Notes: a model not told the origin generated them from the letters alone. A stretch of DNA of 19,173 nucleotides from Sphingobacteriaceae bacterium (GCA_947460275.1 CANHHZ010000013.1:1-19173), one strand, 5' to 3'. Numbered from the stretch's first letter, positions 8,143-14,951 are shown. A program made the numbers and translations.

Positions 8143-8910
8143 CTAAATTGCAAATATATTTTGTGAATTTGTTGTCGTAATTTCGGCCACTTGTTCTATG
8201 CTAACCTGATAAATATCGGCAACTTTTTGTGCAATGTGCACCAAGTAACTGCTTTCATTTGGCTTACCTCTAAAAGGAACAGGTGCCAAGTAAGGCGAAT
8301 CTGTTTCAAGCACTATATTTTTCAAAGAAATTTCGGCCAAAACGGCATCTAAGCCAGCTTTTTTGTAGGTAACCACACCACCAATGCCTAAATAAAAATT
8401 TAAATCTATGGCTCTTTTGGCTTGCACTAAATTACCAGTAAAACAATGAAAAATTCCCCTCAATTTATCATCTTTCATTTCTTCCAATACATCAAAAGTC
8501 TCATCAAACGCCTCACGACAGTGGATTACAATTGGCAAATCGAGCTCCTTTGCCCATGCTATCTGTTGTTTAAAAGCATCTTGCTGAATAGCTAAAGTAG
8601 TTTTATCCCAGTATAAATCCATCCCAATTTCGCCAATAGCATAAATGTTCCTATCAGCCATGCTGCTGTAAATTATAGCCAACTGTTCTTTGTAATCTTC
8701 CTTAACATCGCAAGGGTGCAAACCTGCCATAGCAAAGCAATTTTGTGGATATCTGCTTACCAAATCATCAATCATTTTAATCGAAGCTACGTCTACATTT
8801 GGCAAAAAAAGTCTTTCCACTTTGTTGTCCAAACATCGTTTCATTAACAAGGTTTGGCCTTCAACATCCGTTTCGTAATAAATATGGGTATGGGTATCAG
8901 TTAAAAGCAT
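8143..8910 (-). CDS. tatD: TatD-family metal-dependent deoxyribonuclease
   Basis: A 255-residue TIM-barrel hydrolase of the TatD family, whose studied members are magnesium-dependent DNases with a proposed part in DNA repair and quality control. Metal ligands appear in the expected order: D5-x-H7-x-H9 in TDTHTHI, E94 in AIGEIGMD, H130 in IVIHCREA, H155 in FHCFTG and D204 in LETDSPYL. The start ATG at 8910 is fixed by a perfect -7 promoter box only four bases upstream. It heads an operon with ansA, the TPMT-like gene and the CstB-like gene. Length and motifs are all ordinary. Whether it acts on DNA, RNA or D-amino-acid tRNA (as related DTD3-type enzymes do) cannot be told here; DNase is the default. 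Confidence 0.93.
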   Translation of the reverse strand: MLLTDTHTHIYYETDVEGQTLLMKRCLDNKVERLFLPNVDVASIKMIDDLVSRYPQNCFAMAGLHPCDVKEDYKEQLAIIYSSMADRNIYAIGEIGMDLYWDKTTLAIQQDAFKQQIAWAKELDLPIVIHCREAFDETFDVLEEMKDDKLRGIFHCFTGNLVQAKRAIDLNFYLGIGGVVTYKKAGLDAVLAEISLKNIVLETDSPYLAPVPFRGKPNESSYLVHIAQKVADIYQVSIEQVAEITTTNSQNIFAI

Positions 8911-8914
8911 TTTA

Positions 8915-8947
8915 CAAAGGTATTTTTAATTTATGACATCTAACAAA
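8915..8947 (-). promoter_or_regulatory. Promoter of the tatD-ansA-TPMT-cstB operon, predicted leaderless
   Basis: On the minus strand TTTG at 8947-8944 and TACCTTTG at 8922-8915 match both Bacteroidetes promoter boxes with a 21-base spacer. Only four bases separate the -7 box from the tatD ATG at 8910, so transcription should start at or within a base or two of the start codon. Confidence 0.7.
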
Positions 8948-8963
8948 AGAATAGTACATCCAT

Positions 8964-8996
8964 AAAAAAACCCCTGTTCAGTTGAACAGGGGTTTT
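8964..8996 (-). terminator. Intrinsic terminator after the FKBP lipoprotein gene
   Basis: Arms 8967-8980 and 8983-8996 are exact inverted complements with a GC-rich core (CCCCTGTTC). Read on the minus strand the hairpin is followed by seven T residues (complement of 8964-8970). It lies 19 bases after the FKBP stop and separates that gene from the tatD promoter. Confidence 0.9.
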
Positions 8997-9014
8997 AATC
9001 GCTAATTTTACTTC

Positions 9015-9995
9015 TTATTTTATCGGCGTTACTGCAACTGGCGCACCAGCTTTTGCCTTAATAATTTTTGTGATTTCAATATCAAAAGCCAATGGACAAT
9101 AAGGACCAACACCTATTTGCGGAACGCCTTGCTCACCGTAAGCTAATTTTGAAGGAATAATTACACTAATTTTACCTCCAACACCGATTAAGCCTAAAGA
9201 TTCAGTGAAACCAGGAACAGTTTGACCGTATACCATTTTAGTTGGACCATATGGTCTTCCTGGTTGGAAAGTTTTAGCCTCTTTTGCTACTTTTTCATCA
9301 CTTGTATCAAACACTTTATATTTTCCGTCTTTACCTTTTTTAGTTACCTTACCCGTATAGTTAATTTCAAGTGTATCGCCAAGAACTGCTCTTTCGGCAG
9401 TACCTTTTGCTGTCAGCACGTAGTTTAAGCCACTTGCAGTTGTTTGCGTTTTTAAGCTATTTTCTTCTATGTAAGTCTTAATTTTTGAATCTTCAGCTTT
9501 TTTAATGTCTTCTAAGGTTTTTTTGTAATCTGCTTGAAAAAATTCTCCAGCTCTTTTGTTGAAAGTAGAATCTGCCTCACCTGCATTTTTCTTAAACACT
9601 TTTTCTATTTTAACTGTAAAAGTGATGTATTTATCATTTTTAAATTGCTCTGGCTTAGGTTGTTTACTATAAAACGCCATCGTATCTAAATTTACTTTAA
9701 AAGTTGCACTATCGCCTTCTCCAAATAAAGTTAATACATCATTAATGTCTCCACTATACGTTTTCTTTTGTACAGGGAAAACTTGAGCAAAGCCATTGTC
9801 GTATGTGCTGCTTAATACAGAATCTTTATCATTAGTTTGGATAAAGTGCATTTTAACGATATCGCCTTCTTTAATTTTGTCTTTACCCTCATTTTGGTGT
9901 ATTTTGTACAATAAACCTCCAGGTCCTTTTTTTTCTGTGTTACAAGCTGCTAAACCTAAAGTAGCTGCTAAAAGAATTACTAAGCTTTTTTTCAT
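9015..9995 (-). CDS. FKBP-type peptidyl-prolyl isomerase lipoprotein with two FKBP-like domains
   Basis: An envelope lipoprotein expected to help fold exported proteins. The 326-residue product has a signal peptide with lipobox LAAC, giving a lipidated Cys18. Residues about 35-135 look like a first, diverged FKBP domain (KEGDIVKMHF, GEGDSATFKV, ITFTVKIEKV) and lack clear isomerase active-site residues. A charged, probably helical linker spans about 140-185. The C-terminal FKBP domain (about 200-315) has LGDTLEINYTGKV, VPGFTESL, GGKISVIIPSKLAYGEQG and LAFDIEITKI and looks functional. It is 52 bases downstream of nrnA on the same strand with no separate promoter that I can see, so the two are probably co-transcribed. 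A terminator follows. Confidence 0.88.
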   Translation of the reverse strand: MKKSLVILLAATLGLAACNTEKKGPGGLLYKIHQNEGKDKIKEGDIVKMHFIQTNDKDSVLSSTYDNGFAQVFPVQKKTYSGDINDVLTLFGEGDSATFKVNLDTMAFYSKQPKPEQFKNDKYITFTVKIEKVFKKNAGEADSTFNKRAGEFFQADYKKTLEDIKKAEDSKIKTYIEENSLKTQTTASGLNYVLTAKGTAERAVLGDTLEINYTGKVTKKGKDGKYKVFDTSDEKVAKEAKTFQPGRPYGPTKMVYGQTVPGFTESLGLIGVGGKISVIIPSKLAYGEQGVPQIGVGPYCPLAFDIEITKIIKAKAGAPVAVTPIK

Positions 9996-10047
9996 TTTAT
10001 TTTTTTTGGTTTTAAATTTGATGAGCGTTTAACGTCTCTTCGTTTTT

Positions 10048-11058
10048 TTATTGTAATAATTGTGATTTATATTCTGGTAATATCGATTTAAATTTTGCAA
10101 TTGTTGTGGCTAAATCATCATCAGAAGCACCTCCCGCAGCATTTCTATGCCCACCACCATTAAAATATTTTTTACATATTTCATTGGCAGGAAAATCTCC
10201 GGTAGAGCGTAAAGATAATTTAACTTTATCAGACCTTTCAATTATAAATGCAGCTAATTTAATTCCATTTATCGACAATGCATAATTTACAATACCCTCT
10301 GTATCGCCAGTTGCAATATCGTAATTTTTTAGGTCTTGTGCTGTTACTGTAATAATTGCGGCATTAAAATCTCTCAAAATCTCTAAATTGTTAGATAGGC
10401 AATGACCTAAGAAACGTAAACGGTTTTCTGAGGCATTATCGTACACCAACTGGTGGATACGCCAATGTTCTGCGCCTAAATCTATTAAATTTGCAGCAAT
10501 ACGATAAACTGCAGAAGTGGCCGATGGAAACCTAAAAGACCCAGAATCTGTCATTATACCGGTATAGAGACAAGTAGCTACATCTTTATTAATAAATTGC
10601 TCGTCGTTTAATTCGTTTTTGATAAAATCATAAACCAACTGTGCGGCGGCGCAAGCGTTGATACTCCAATGGCGATAATCGTCAAAATCCTCAGGATCTA
10701 AATGATGGTCAATCATTAATTTAAAACCATCCGCCTTGCGAATATGCTCGCCAAGTTCGTTTATTCTACTTAGCGTGTTAAAGTCTAAACAAAAGATCAA
10801 AGCAGCTTCGTTTACCAATGCTATGGACCGGTCTTCTGCTTCGGTGTATACAATTACGTTTGAATTATTGGGTAACCAATGCAAAAAATCAGGGTAATCA
10901 GTTGGTGTGATTACACTAACGTGATGCCCCTTTTGGATGAGATAAGCATACAGCCCTAAAGAAGAGCCCATCGCATCACCATCGGGTTTATGATGCGTAG
11001 TGATGACTATTTTTTGAGGCGTGGCTAATAAAGCTTTAAGTGCTGAAATTGATATCAT
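10048..11058 (-). CDS. DHH/DHHA1 phosphoesterase, NrnA-like (nanoRNase/pAp phosphatase type)
   Basis: A 336-residue protein of the NrnA type, which degrades short oligoribonucleotides, linear cyclic-dinucleotide products and 3'-phosphoadenosine 5'-phosphate. Metal-binding motifs are intact: HHKPDGDAMGS (22-32), CLDFN (90-94), and MIDHHLDP (115-122), the DHH signature. The DHHA1 substrate domain ends with GGGHRNAAGG (301-310). The frame can be extended five codons to TTG at 11073, but that TTG is the end of a perfect -7 promoter box, so translation must start at ATG 11058. It is divergent from ndk across a very short shared promoter region and is followed by the FKBP lipoprotein. Which substrate dominates in vivo cannot be told. 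Confidence 0.9.
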   Translation of the reverse strand: MISISALKALLATPQKIVITTHHKPDGDAMGSSLGLYAYLIQKGHHVSVITPTDYPDFLHWLPNNSNVIVYTEAEDRSIALVNEAALIFCLDFNTLSRINELGEHIRKADGFKLMIDHHLDPEDFDDYRHWSINACAAAQLVYDFIKNELNDEQFINKDVATCLYTGIMTDSGSFRFPSATSAVYRIAANLIDLGAEHWRIHQLVYDNASENRLRFLGHCLSNNLEILRDFNAAIITVTAQDLKNYDIATGDTEGIVNYALSINGIKLAAFIIERSDKVKLSLRSTGDFPANEICKKYFNGGGHRNAAGGASDDDLATTIAKFKSILPEYKSQLLQ

Positions 11059-11070
11059 AATTTTCGGGGA

Positions 11071-11078
11071 CAAAGCTA
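11071..11078 (-). promoter_or_regulatory. -7 box of the nrnA-like gene
   Basis: TAGCTTTG on the minus strand (11078-11071) matches TAnnTTTG exactly and ends 12 bases before the ATG at 11058. A convincing -33 box is not visible. The control region is back to back with that of ndk. Confidence 0.55.
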
Positions 11079-11116
11079 ATAATTTTAGATTAATTGACAG
11101 CTTTTATTAGTTACGC

Positions 11117-11147
11117 TTTATTATTAAATTTAAGAGTTGTACTTTTG
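11117..11147 (+). promoter_or_regulatory. Promoter of ndk
   Basis: TTTA at 11117-11120 and TACTTTTG at 11140-11147 (perfect TAnnTTTG) are separated by 19 bases, the classical Bacteroidetes spacing. The predicted leader is about 20 bases. Confidence 0.7.
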
Positions 11148-11171
11148 CAAAAAAAATTCAACCAAAATAAG

Positions 11172-11591
11172 ATGAGTACAAATAGAACATTTACGATGAT
11201 TAAGCCGGATGCTGTGGCAAACGGACACATTGGTGCAATTATAAACGATATGACCAATGCAGGTTTTAAAATCGTTGCATTAAAATACACTAAACTAACT
11301 GCAGAAACTGCTGGTAAGTTTTATGAAGTACACAAGGATCGTCCTTTTTATGGAGAATTAGTGAGCTTTATGTCTTCTGGCCCAATTGTGGCTGCAATTT
11401 TAGAGAAAGACAATGCAATAGAAGATTTTAGAAAATTAATTGGCTCAACAAATCCTGCAGAAGCTGCAGAAGGAACGATTCGCCAAAAATATGCTAAATC
11501 TATTGATGCCAATGCCGTTCACGGATCTGACTCTGATGAAAATGCACAAATTGAAGGTGATTTCTTTTTCACTGCACAAGAGCGTTTCTAA
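11172..11591 (+). CDS. ndk: Nucleoside diphosphate kinase
   Basis: Transfers the gamma phosphate between nucleoside triphosphates and diphosphates through a phosphohistidine. From ATG 11172 the protein has 139 residues, the standard length. The longer open frame starting at 11094 runs through the promoter and is not coding. K11 in TMIKPDAV contacts phosphate, and the active-site histidine is H117 in NAVHGSDSDENA, the family signature. RPFYGELVSFMSSGP (57-71) is also diagnostic. It is a single-gene transcript: it has its own promoter and a strong terminator 17 bases after its stop. No oddities. Confidence 0.97.
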   Translation: MSTNRTFTMIKPDAVANGHIGAIINDMTNAGFKIVALKYTKLTAETAGKFYEVHKDRPFYGELVSFMSSGPIVAAILEKDNAIEDFRKLIGSTNPAEAAEGTIRQKYAKSIDANAVHGSDSDENAQIEGDFFFTAQERF

Positions 11592-11607
11592 GCAAATAAA
11601 AAAAATC

Positions 11608-11644
11608 AAAAACGTCACACTCTTAAAAAAGCGTGACGTTTTTT
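11608..11644 (+). terminator. Intrinsic terminator of ndk
   Basis: Arms 11608-11618 and 11633-11643 pair perfectly (AACGTCAC core) and the right arm runs into six T residues at 11639-11644. The T-tract overlaps the -33 box of the next promoter. Confidence 0.9.
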
Positions 11645-11671
11645 GTAGGCCATTATTTATTTGTATATTTC
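11642..11671 (+). promoter_or_regulatory. Promoter of the second FKBP gene
   Basis: TTTG at 11642-11645 and TATATTTC at 11664-11671 give a Bacteroidetes-type promoter with an 18-base spacer; the final -7 base is C rather than G. The ATG follows at 11691. Confidence 0.5.
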
Positions 11672-11690
11672 AATTCTTAAATTATAAAAA

Positions 11691-12443
11691 ATGAAAAAGA
11701 TATTTTTATTTGCTGTTCTAATTATTGCTTATTACAATGCAAATGCTCAAAACAAAACCAAAATAGTAGCTCCAGTTAAAAAAACCATTACGGCAAAAAA
11801 AATTGCTGTTGCCCCAATTTTTAAATCAACTTTAGACTCGGCAAGTTATGCCTTGGGTATAAATGTGGCCAACAGTTTTAAATCGGGTGGTTTAAAAAAC
11901 TTAAATTACGAATTGTTTAATCAAGGATTAAAAGATGCTTTTGCGCAGGCCAATCCAACATTAAATCCACAACAATGTCAACAAGTAATTACTAAGCTTT
12001 TTGAAAGTTTCAACGCTGAAAGAGAAAAAATAGATCAGGAAAAATATGCCCCTAATTTAAAAAAAGGTGCCGATTTTTTAACACAAAACAAAGCTAAATC
12101 CGGTATTAAAACAACAGAGAGCGGCTTACAGTTTGAAGTAATTACTGAAGGAACCGGTACAAAACCTATAGCAACTAGTCAAGTTACTGTACATTACAAA
12201 GGGAGTTTAATAGATGGATTTGAATTTGACAGTTCTTACAAACGTGGCGAACCTGCTACATTTGGATTAAACCAAGTTATTTCTGGCTGGACAGAAGGTT
12301 TACAATTGATGACAGAAGGTGCCAAATATCGTTTCTTTTTGCCTTATAAATTAGCTTACGGATCAAAAGGAAGTCCTGATGGCAGCATTCCTCCTTTTAG
12401 TACTTTAATTTTTGAAGTAGAACTAATTAAGGTAAACAACTAA
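11691..12443 (+). CDS. Secreted FKBP-type peptidyl-prolyl isomerase (Mip/FkpA-like)
   Basis: A 250-residue exported isomerase. The signal peptide MKKIFLFAVLIIAYYNANA is followed by Q, a common Bacteroidota cleavage context, and no lipobox is present, so it should be soluble in the periplasm. A basic, alanine/threonine/proline-rich linker (about 21-42) precedes an FKBP_N-type helical dimerisation domain (about 45-140; SASYALGINVANSF, LNPQQCQQVITKLFE). The catalytic FKBP domain (about 145-250) shows TSQVTVHYKGSL, FEFDSSYKRGEP, VISGWTEGLQLM, KYRFFLPYKLAYG and IPPFSTLIFEVEL, all standard active-site segments. It is distinct from the two-domain FKBP lipoprotein encoded at 9015-9995. The small lipoprotein gene follows 52 bases later with no terminator that I can identify in between. 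Confidence 0.92.
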   Translation: MKKIFLFAVLIIAYYNANAQNKTKIVAPVKKTITAKKIAVAPIFKSTLDSASYALGINVANSFKSGGLKNLNYELFNQGLKDAFAQANPTLNPQQCQQVITKLFESFNAEREKIDQEKYAPNLKKGADFLTQNKAKSGIKTTESGLQFEVITEGTGTKPIATSQVTVHYKGSLIDGFEFDSSYKRGEPATFGLNQVISGWTEGLQLMTEGAKYRFFLPYKLAYGSKGSPDGSIPPFSTLIFEVELIKVNN

Positions 12444-12461
12444 AAATTAAACTTTTTTGTG

Positions 12462-12494
12462 GGTTTTGGTGTTTAAGTATGAAACATCAAAACC
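12462..12494 (+). repeat. Inverted repeat abutting the start codon of the small lipoprotein gene
   Basis: Arms 12462-12474 and 12482-12494 can form a 13-bp stem with one G-U pair and a 7-base loop. The stem ends one base before the ATG at 12496. It has no T-tract on either strand, so it is more likely a leader structure or operator than an intrinsic terminator. Confidence 0.55.
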
Positions 12495-12495
12495 T

Positions 12496-12666
12496 ATGAA
12501 AAAACATATCCCTTTAGCATTTATTGCCTTACTAAGCACAACATTAAGCAGCTGTGACGTTATTGAGGGCATTTTTAAAGCTGGTATTTGGGCGGGCGTA
12601 ATTATAGTAATTATTGTTTTAGCATTGATTATTTGGCTTGTTTCCAAAATTTTTGGCGGCAGATAA
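12496..12666 (+). CDS. Small lipoprotein with one transmembrane segment (56 residues)
   Basis: A 56-residue protein starting at ATG 12496; codons upstream in the same frame lie in the hairpin and do not look like protein. It has a signal peptide with lipobox LSSC (Cys20), then DVIEGIFKAGIWAG and a very hydrophobic helix (about 34-50), ending KIFGGR. Similar tiny proteins are widespread in Bacteroidota, and I recall many being mislabelled phosphatidate cytidylyltransferase in databases; there is no enzyme domain in it. Function unknown; a lipid anchor plus a helix suggests an inner-membrane peptide. It may be co-transcribed with the FKBP gene. Its stop codon directly abuts the stop of dciA on the other strand (12666/12667), leaving no space for a conventional terminator. 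Confidence 0.8.
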   Translation: MKKHIPLAFIALLSTTLSSCDVIEGIFKAGIWAGVIIVIIVLALIIWLVSKIFGGR

Positions 12667-12957
12667 CTACAAAAAAACAATTTCGGTAATTACCTGCGCT
12701 CCAACACGTTCGTTTAGCTTTTCTATAATTCCGGTTTTAACCATTAAAAGTTCATTTTTAATTACCGAAGACTCTATTCTTACAAATAATTTTTTGTTGC
12801 TTACATAGAGTTGCGTAGTACGATTGGCAACTGCCGTACCCATTATATCTGGCCAATGATTTACGAGCCCAGTTTCATCAAACCTTCCCTTTAGGCGATA
12901 AACGGACAACATTTTAGTGATGGCGTCCTTTAAAGTCATGTCATTTGGTTTACGCAT
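12667..12957 (-). CDS. DUF721 (DciA-like) protein
   Basis: A 96-residue DUF721-family protein. The family includes DciA, the widespread ancestral loader or recruiter of the replicative helicase DnaB. Recognisable parts are TLKDAITKMLSVYRLKGRFDE, the tryptophan-centred NHWPDIMGTAVANRT and the strand TQLYVSNKKLFVRIESSVIKNELL. It is short: only the KH-like domain is present, without the extra tail found in many DciA proteins. The first ATG (12957, MRKPND) fits relatives and places the start inside the end of recF, an 8-base overlap, so translation is probably coupled. Pairing with recF fits a role at the replication fork, but function in this phylum is inferred from the family only. Confidence 0.85.
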   Translation of the reverse strand: MRKPNDMTLKDAITKMLSVYRLKGRFDETGLVNHWPDIMGTAVANRTTQLYVSNKKLFVRIESSVIKNELLMVKTGIIEKLNERVGAQVITEIVFL

Positions 12958-14053
12958 TTGCTATAGCTCCATTTTCTACTTCAAACAAAGATACATCAAC
13001 ATTTATTTCTTTAAAAATAGAGCTTACCCTTTCTTTTCCTGTATCGGTAATAAAAATTTGTCCAAAATCGTGATGAGAAACCATTTGCATTAGTTTTTTC
13101 ACCCTCAGGTCGTCCAATTTATCAAAAACATCATCCAACAACAGCAGTGGTTTAAACGATTTATACTTTTGCAAGTAGCTATATTGCGCTAATTTTAGCG
13201 CTATTAAAAATGATTTTTGCTGTCCTTGAGAACCAAATTTCTTTAATGGCATATCACCAATAACAAACAACAGCTCGTCTTTGTGTATGCCAACGGTAGT
13301 TCTTTCTAAAATTCTATCCTTTTCAATTGCTTGCGTCAATAGCGTTTCAAAAGAATCGCTATTTAGTTGCGATTGGTACTCCAAAGAAACCTGTTCGGCA
13401 TTGTCACTAATATAATTGTAATGTTGATTAAAAAGAGGTATAAACTCCGCTAAAAACTGCTTTCGTTTCTCGAAAATTACAATGCCTGAGGCTATCAGTT
13501 GCCCATCCAAAATTTGTAGTAAAGCGACATCCAAATTTCGAGTAACCGCAACTTGCTTAAGCAAAGCATTTCTATTTAACAAATGCTTATTGTAAACAAT
13601 AAGTTCATCTAAATAACTCGAGTCGGTTTGAGAAATTACATTATCTATAAATTTACGGCGCTCCTCACTTCCGTCCATGATTAAATTTACATCATACGGT
13701 GAAATCATAACCAAGGGAAAAAGACCAATGTGGTTGGCTAATTTATCGTAGTCTTTTTTATTGCGCTTAAATTGCTTTTTTTGGTTGCGTTTTAAGCCAC
13801 AAGTTATTTTTTCGTTTTTGTTGTTCCGGTCAAAATCACCTTGTACCAAAAAAAGATCTTCGTTGGTTTTAATCTGCTGACTATCTATTGGATTAAAATA
13901 ACTTTTACACAAACAAAGGTAGTGTATAGCATCTAATAAATTAGTTTTTCCTGCACCATTGTAGCCTACAAAAGCATTTACTGTTTTTGAAAACTGAATT
14001 TCGGCAGAGGAATAGTTTTTAAAATTTAGAAGCGTTATATTTTTTAACCACAT
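12950..14053 (-). CDS. recF: DNA replication and repair protein RecF
   Basis: An SMC-like ABC ATPase that binds gapped DNA and, with RecO and RecR, loads RecA. From ATG 14053 it has 367 residues, normal for RecF. The TTG at 14065 is part of the -7 promoter box and is not a start. Walker A is GYNGAGKTN (30-38), followed by LLDAIHYLCLCKSY. The ABC signature is FGSQGQQKSFLIALKLA (273-289), and Walker B is LLLLDDVFDKLD (303-314) with the family D-loop. EERRKFIDNVI (130-140) is another RecF hallmark. It overlaps dciA by 8 bases. It is not next to dnaA-dnaN-gyrB here, which is usual for Bacteroidota. Confidence 0.96.
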   Translation of the reverse strand: MWLKNITLLNFKNYSSAEIQFSKTVNAFVGYNGAGKTNLLDAIHYLCLCKSYFNPIDSQQIKTNEDLFLVQGDFDRNNKNEKITCGLKRNQKKQFKRNKKDYDKLANHIGLFPLVMISPYDVNLIMDGSEERRKFIDNVISQTDSSYLDELIVYNKHLLNRNALLKQVAVTRNLDVALLQILDGQLIASGIVIFEKRKQFLAEFIPLFNQHYNYISDNAEQVSLEYQSQLNSDSFETLLTQAIEKDRILERTTVGIHKDELLFVIGDMPLKKFGSQGQQKSFLIALKLAQYSYLQKYKSFKPLLLLDDVFDKLDDLRVKKLMQMVSHHDFGQIFITDTGKERVSSIFKEINVDVSLFEVENGAIANA

Positions 14054-14062
14054 AATATGCTT

Positions 14063-14070
14063 CAAAGTTA
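14063..14070 (-). promoter_or_regulatory. -7 box of recF-dciA
   Basis: TAACTTTG on the minus strand (14070-14063) is an exact TAnnTTTG match and ends 9 bases before the ATG at 14053, giving a leader of only a few bases. No clear -33 box is seen. Confidence 0.55.
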
Positions 14071-14124
14071 CCTATTTTTAGCGACGGTAATCTGCTAAAA
14101 TTTAATTAAATAGTAAAAAAAGGG

Positions 14125-14155
14125 GTTGATACTTCCATGGAAAAATGTATTTTTG
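14125..14155 (+). promoter_or_regulatory. Promoter of the YfgM-like gene
   Basis: GTTG at 14125-14128 and TATTTTTG at 14148-14155 (perfect -7 consensus) are separated by 19 bases. The leader to ATG 14181 would be about 22 bases. Confidence 0.7.
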
Positions 14156-14180
14156 CAATCTTTAATCATTATTAGATAAA

Positions 14181-14849
14181 ATGTCAACTCAAGAGAAAGA
14201 AATAAACGAGCCCGTTAAAAAGGGTCCTTTTGTACAAGAAAATGCAAAAAGCCTGATCTTTATTGCGGGTGCAATTGTAGTGTTAATTGGTATTTATTTT
14301 TGGTATCAAAACGTTTACCTAAAAAATAGAGCCGAAGAAGCCGCTAGCCAAATGTTCAAGTCTGAGCAATATGTAGGTATTGACTCTTTAGCTAACAAAG
14401 CTATCAATGGCGAGGGTGGTTATCCTGGTCTTGAAAAAATTGCCGAGGAATATGCAAACACAAAATCAGCTAATTTGGCTAATCTATATTTAGGTGGAAT
14501 TTATTTGCGCAAAGGCGAATACAAAAAAGCAACCGAAGCTTTAGGTAAATATACTGCAACAGGAAGCCCAATTGCTGATCCTTTAGCTTTAGGTTTACTT
14601 GGCGATGCTTATAGTGAGCTTAAAGATTTCGATCAAGCAGCAACTTATTATAAGAAAGCAGCAGATAAAGCGAGTAACAAGTTTACTTCCCCAATGTTCC
14701 TTAAAAAACTAGGATTGGTACACGAACAACAAAAAGATTTCAAAGGCGCTTTAGAAGCTTATTCGAAAATTAAATCTCAATACCCAGAGAGCCAAGAAGC
14801 TGCAATGGTAGACGAGTACATTGCTCGTGCAGAAGCACAAGTAAAATAA
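14181..14849 (+). CDS. YfgM-like inner-membrane protein with TPR repeats
   Basis: A 222-residue protein with a short acidic/basic cytoplasmic N-terminus, one transmembrane helix (about 25-42, SLIFIAGAIVVLIGIYFWY) and a TPR-rich domain beyond the membrane. Recognisable TPR helices are LANLYLGGIYLRKGEYKKATEALGKY, ALGLLGDAYSELKDFDQAATYYKKA and LKKLGLVHEQQKDFKGALEAYSKI (in parts). This layout matches YfgM/Ancillary SecYEG translocon proteins, which in E. coli bind SecYEG and the chaperone PpiD. A similar role in exported-protein folding would suit the two FKBP genes in the window, but they are not in the same operon. Single-gene transcript with a strong terminator. The start ATG is preceded by a good promoter. 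Confidence 0.85.
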   Translation: MSTQEKEINEPVKKGPFVQENAKSLIFIAGAIVVLIGIYFWYQNVYLKNRAEEAASQMFKSEQYVGIDSLANKAINGEGGYPGLEKIAEEYANTKSANLANLYLGGIYLRKGEYKKATEALGKYTATGSPIADPLALGLLGDAYSELKDFDQAATYYKKAADKASNKFTSPMFLKKLGLVHEQQKDFKGALEAYSKIKSQYPESQEAAMVDEYIARAEAQVK

Positions 14850-14874
14850 TCGTTTTACATTTCAAGATTTTTTA

Positions 14875-14907
14875 AAAAGGACTCTGTACTAAAAACAGAG
14901 TCCTTTT
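14875..14907 (+). terminator. Intrinsic terminator of the YfgM-like gene
   Basis: Perfect 13-bp arms (14875-14887 and 14895-14907) with a GGACTCTGT core, a 7-base loop and four closing T residues. It starts 25 bases after the stop codon. Confidence 0.85.
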
Positions 14908-14935
14908 GGTATAATAATTTTTGATTTTACTTAAA

Positions 14936-14943
14936 AAAGAGGA
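14936..14943 (+). promoter_or_regulatory. Shine-Dalgarno-like site of ribH
   Basis: AAAGAGGA lies 8 bases before ATG 14952. Such purine-rich sites are uncommon in this window, where most genes have A/T-rich leaders. Confidence 0.5.
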
Positions 14944-14951
14944 CTTTAAAT

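Noticed and set aside
11094..11171. N-terminal extension of nucleoside diphosphate kinase
   Set aside because: This segment contains the -33 and -7 promoter boxes and would make the enzyme 26 residues longer than the family.
11440..11694. 84-residue open frame overlapping the end of ndk and reaching the FKBP start
   Set aside because: Out of frame with ndk and runs straight through the ndk terminator hairpin and the FKBP promoter.
12447..12680. 77-residue minus-strand open frame
   Set aside because: Antisense to the small lipoprotein gene and overlapping the dciA end; the lipobox and membrane helix on the plus strand are far more convincing.
14850..14951. Possible FMN riboswitch before ribH
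   Set aside because: The leader between the upstream terminator and ribH is about 45 bases, much too short for the FMN aptamer, and no conserved element is visible.
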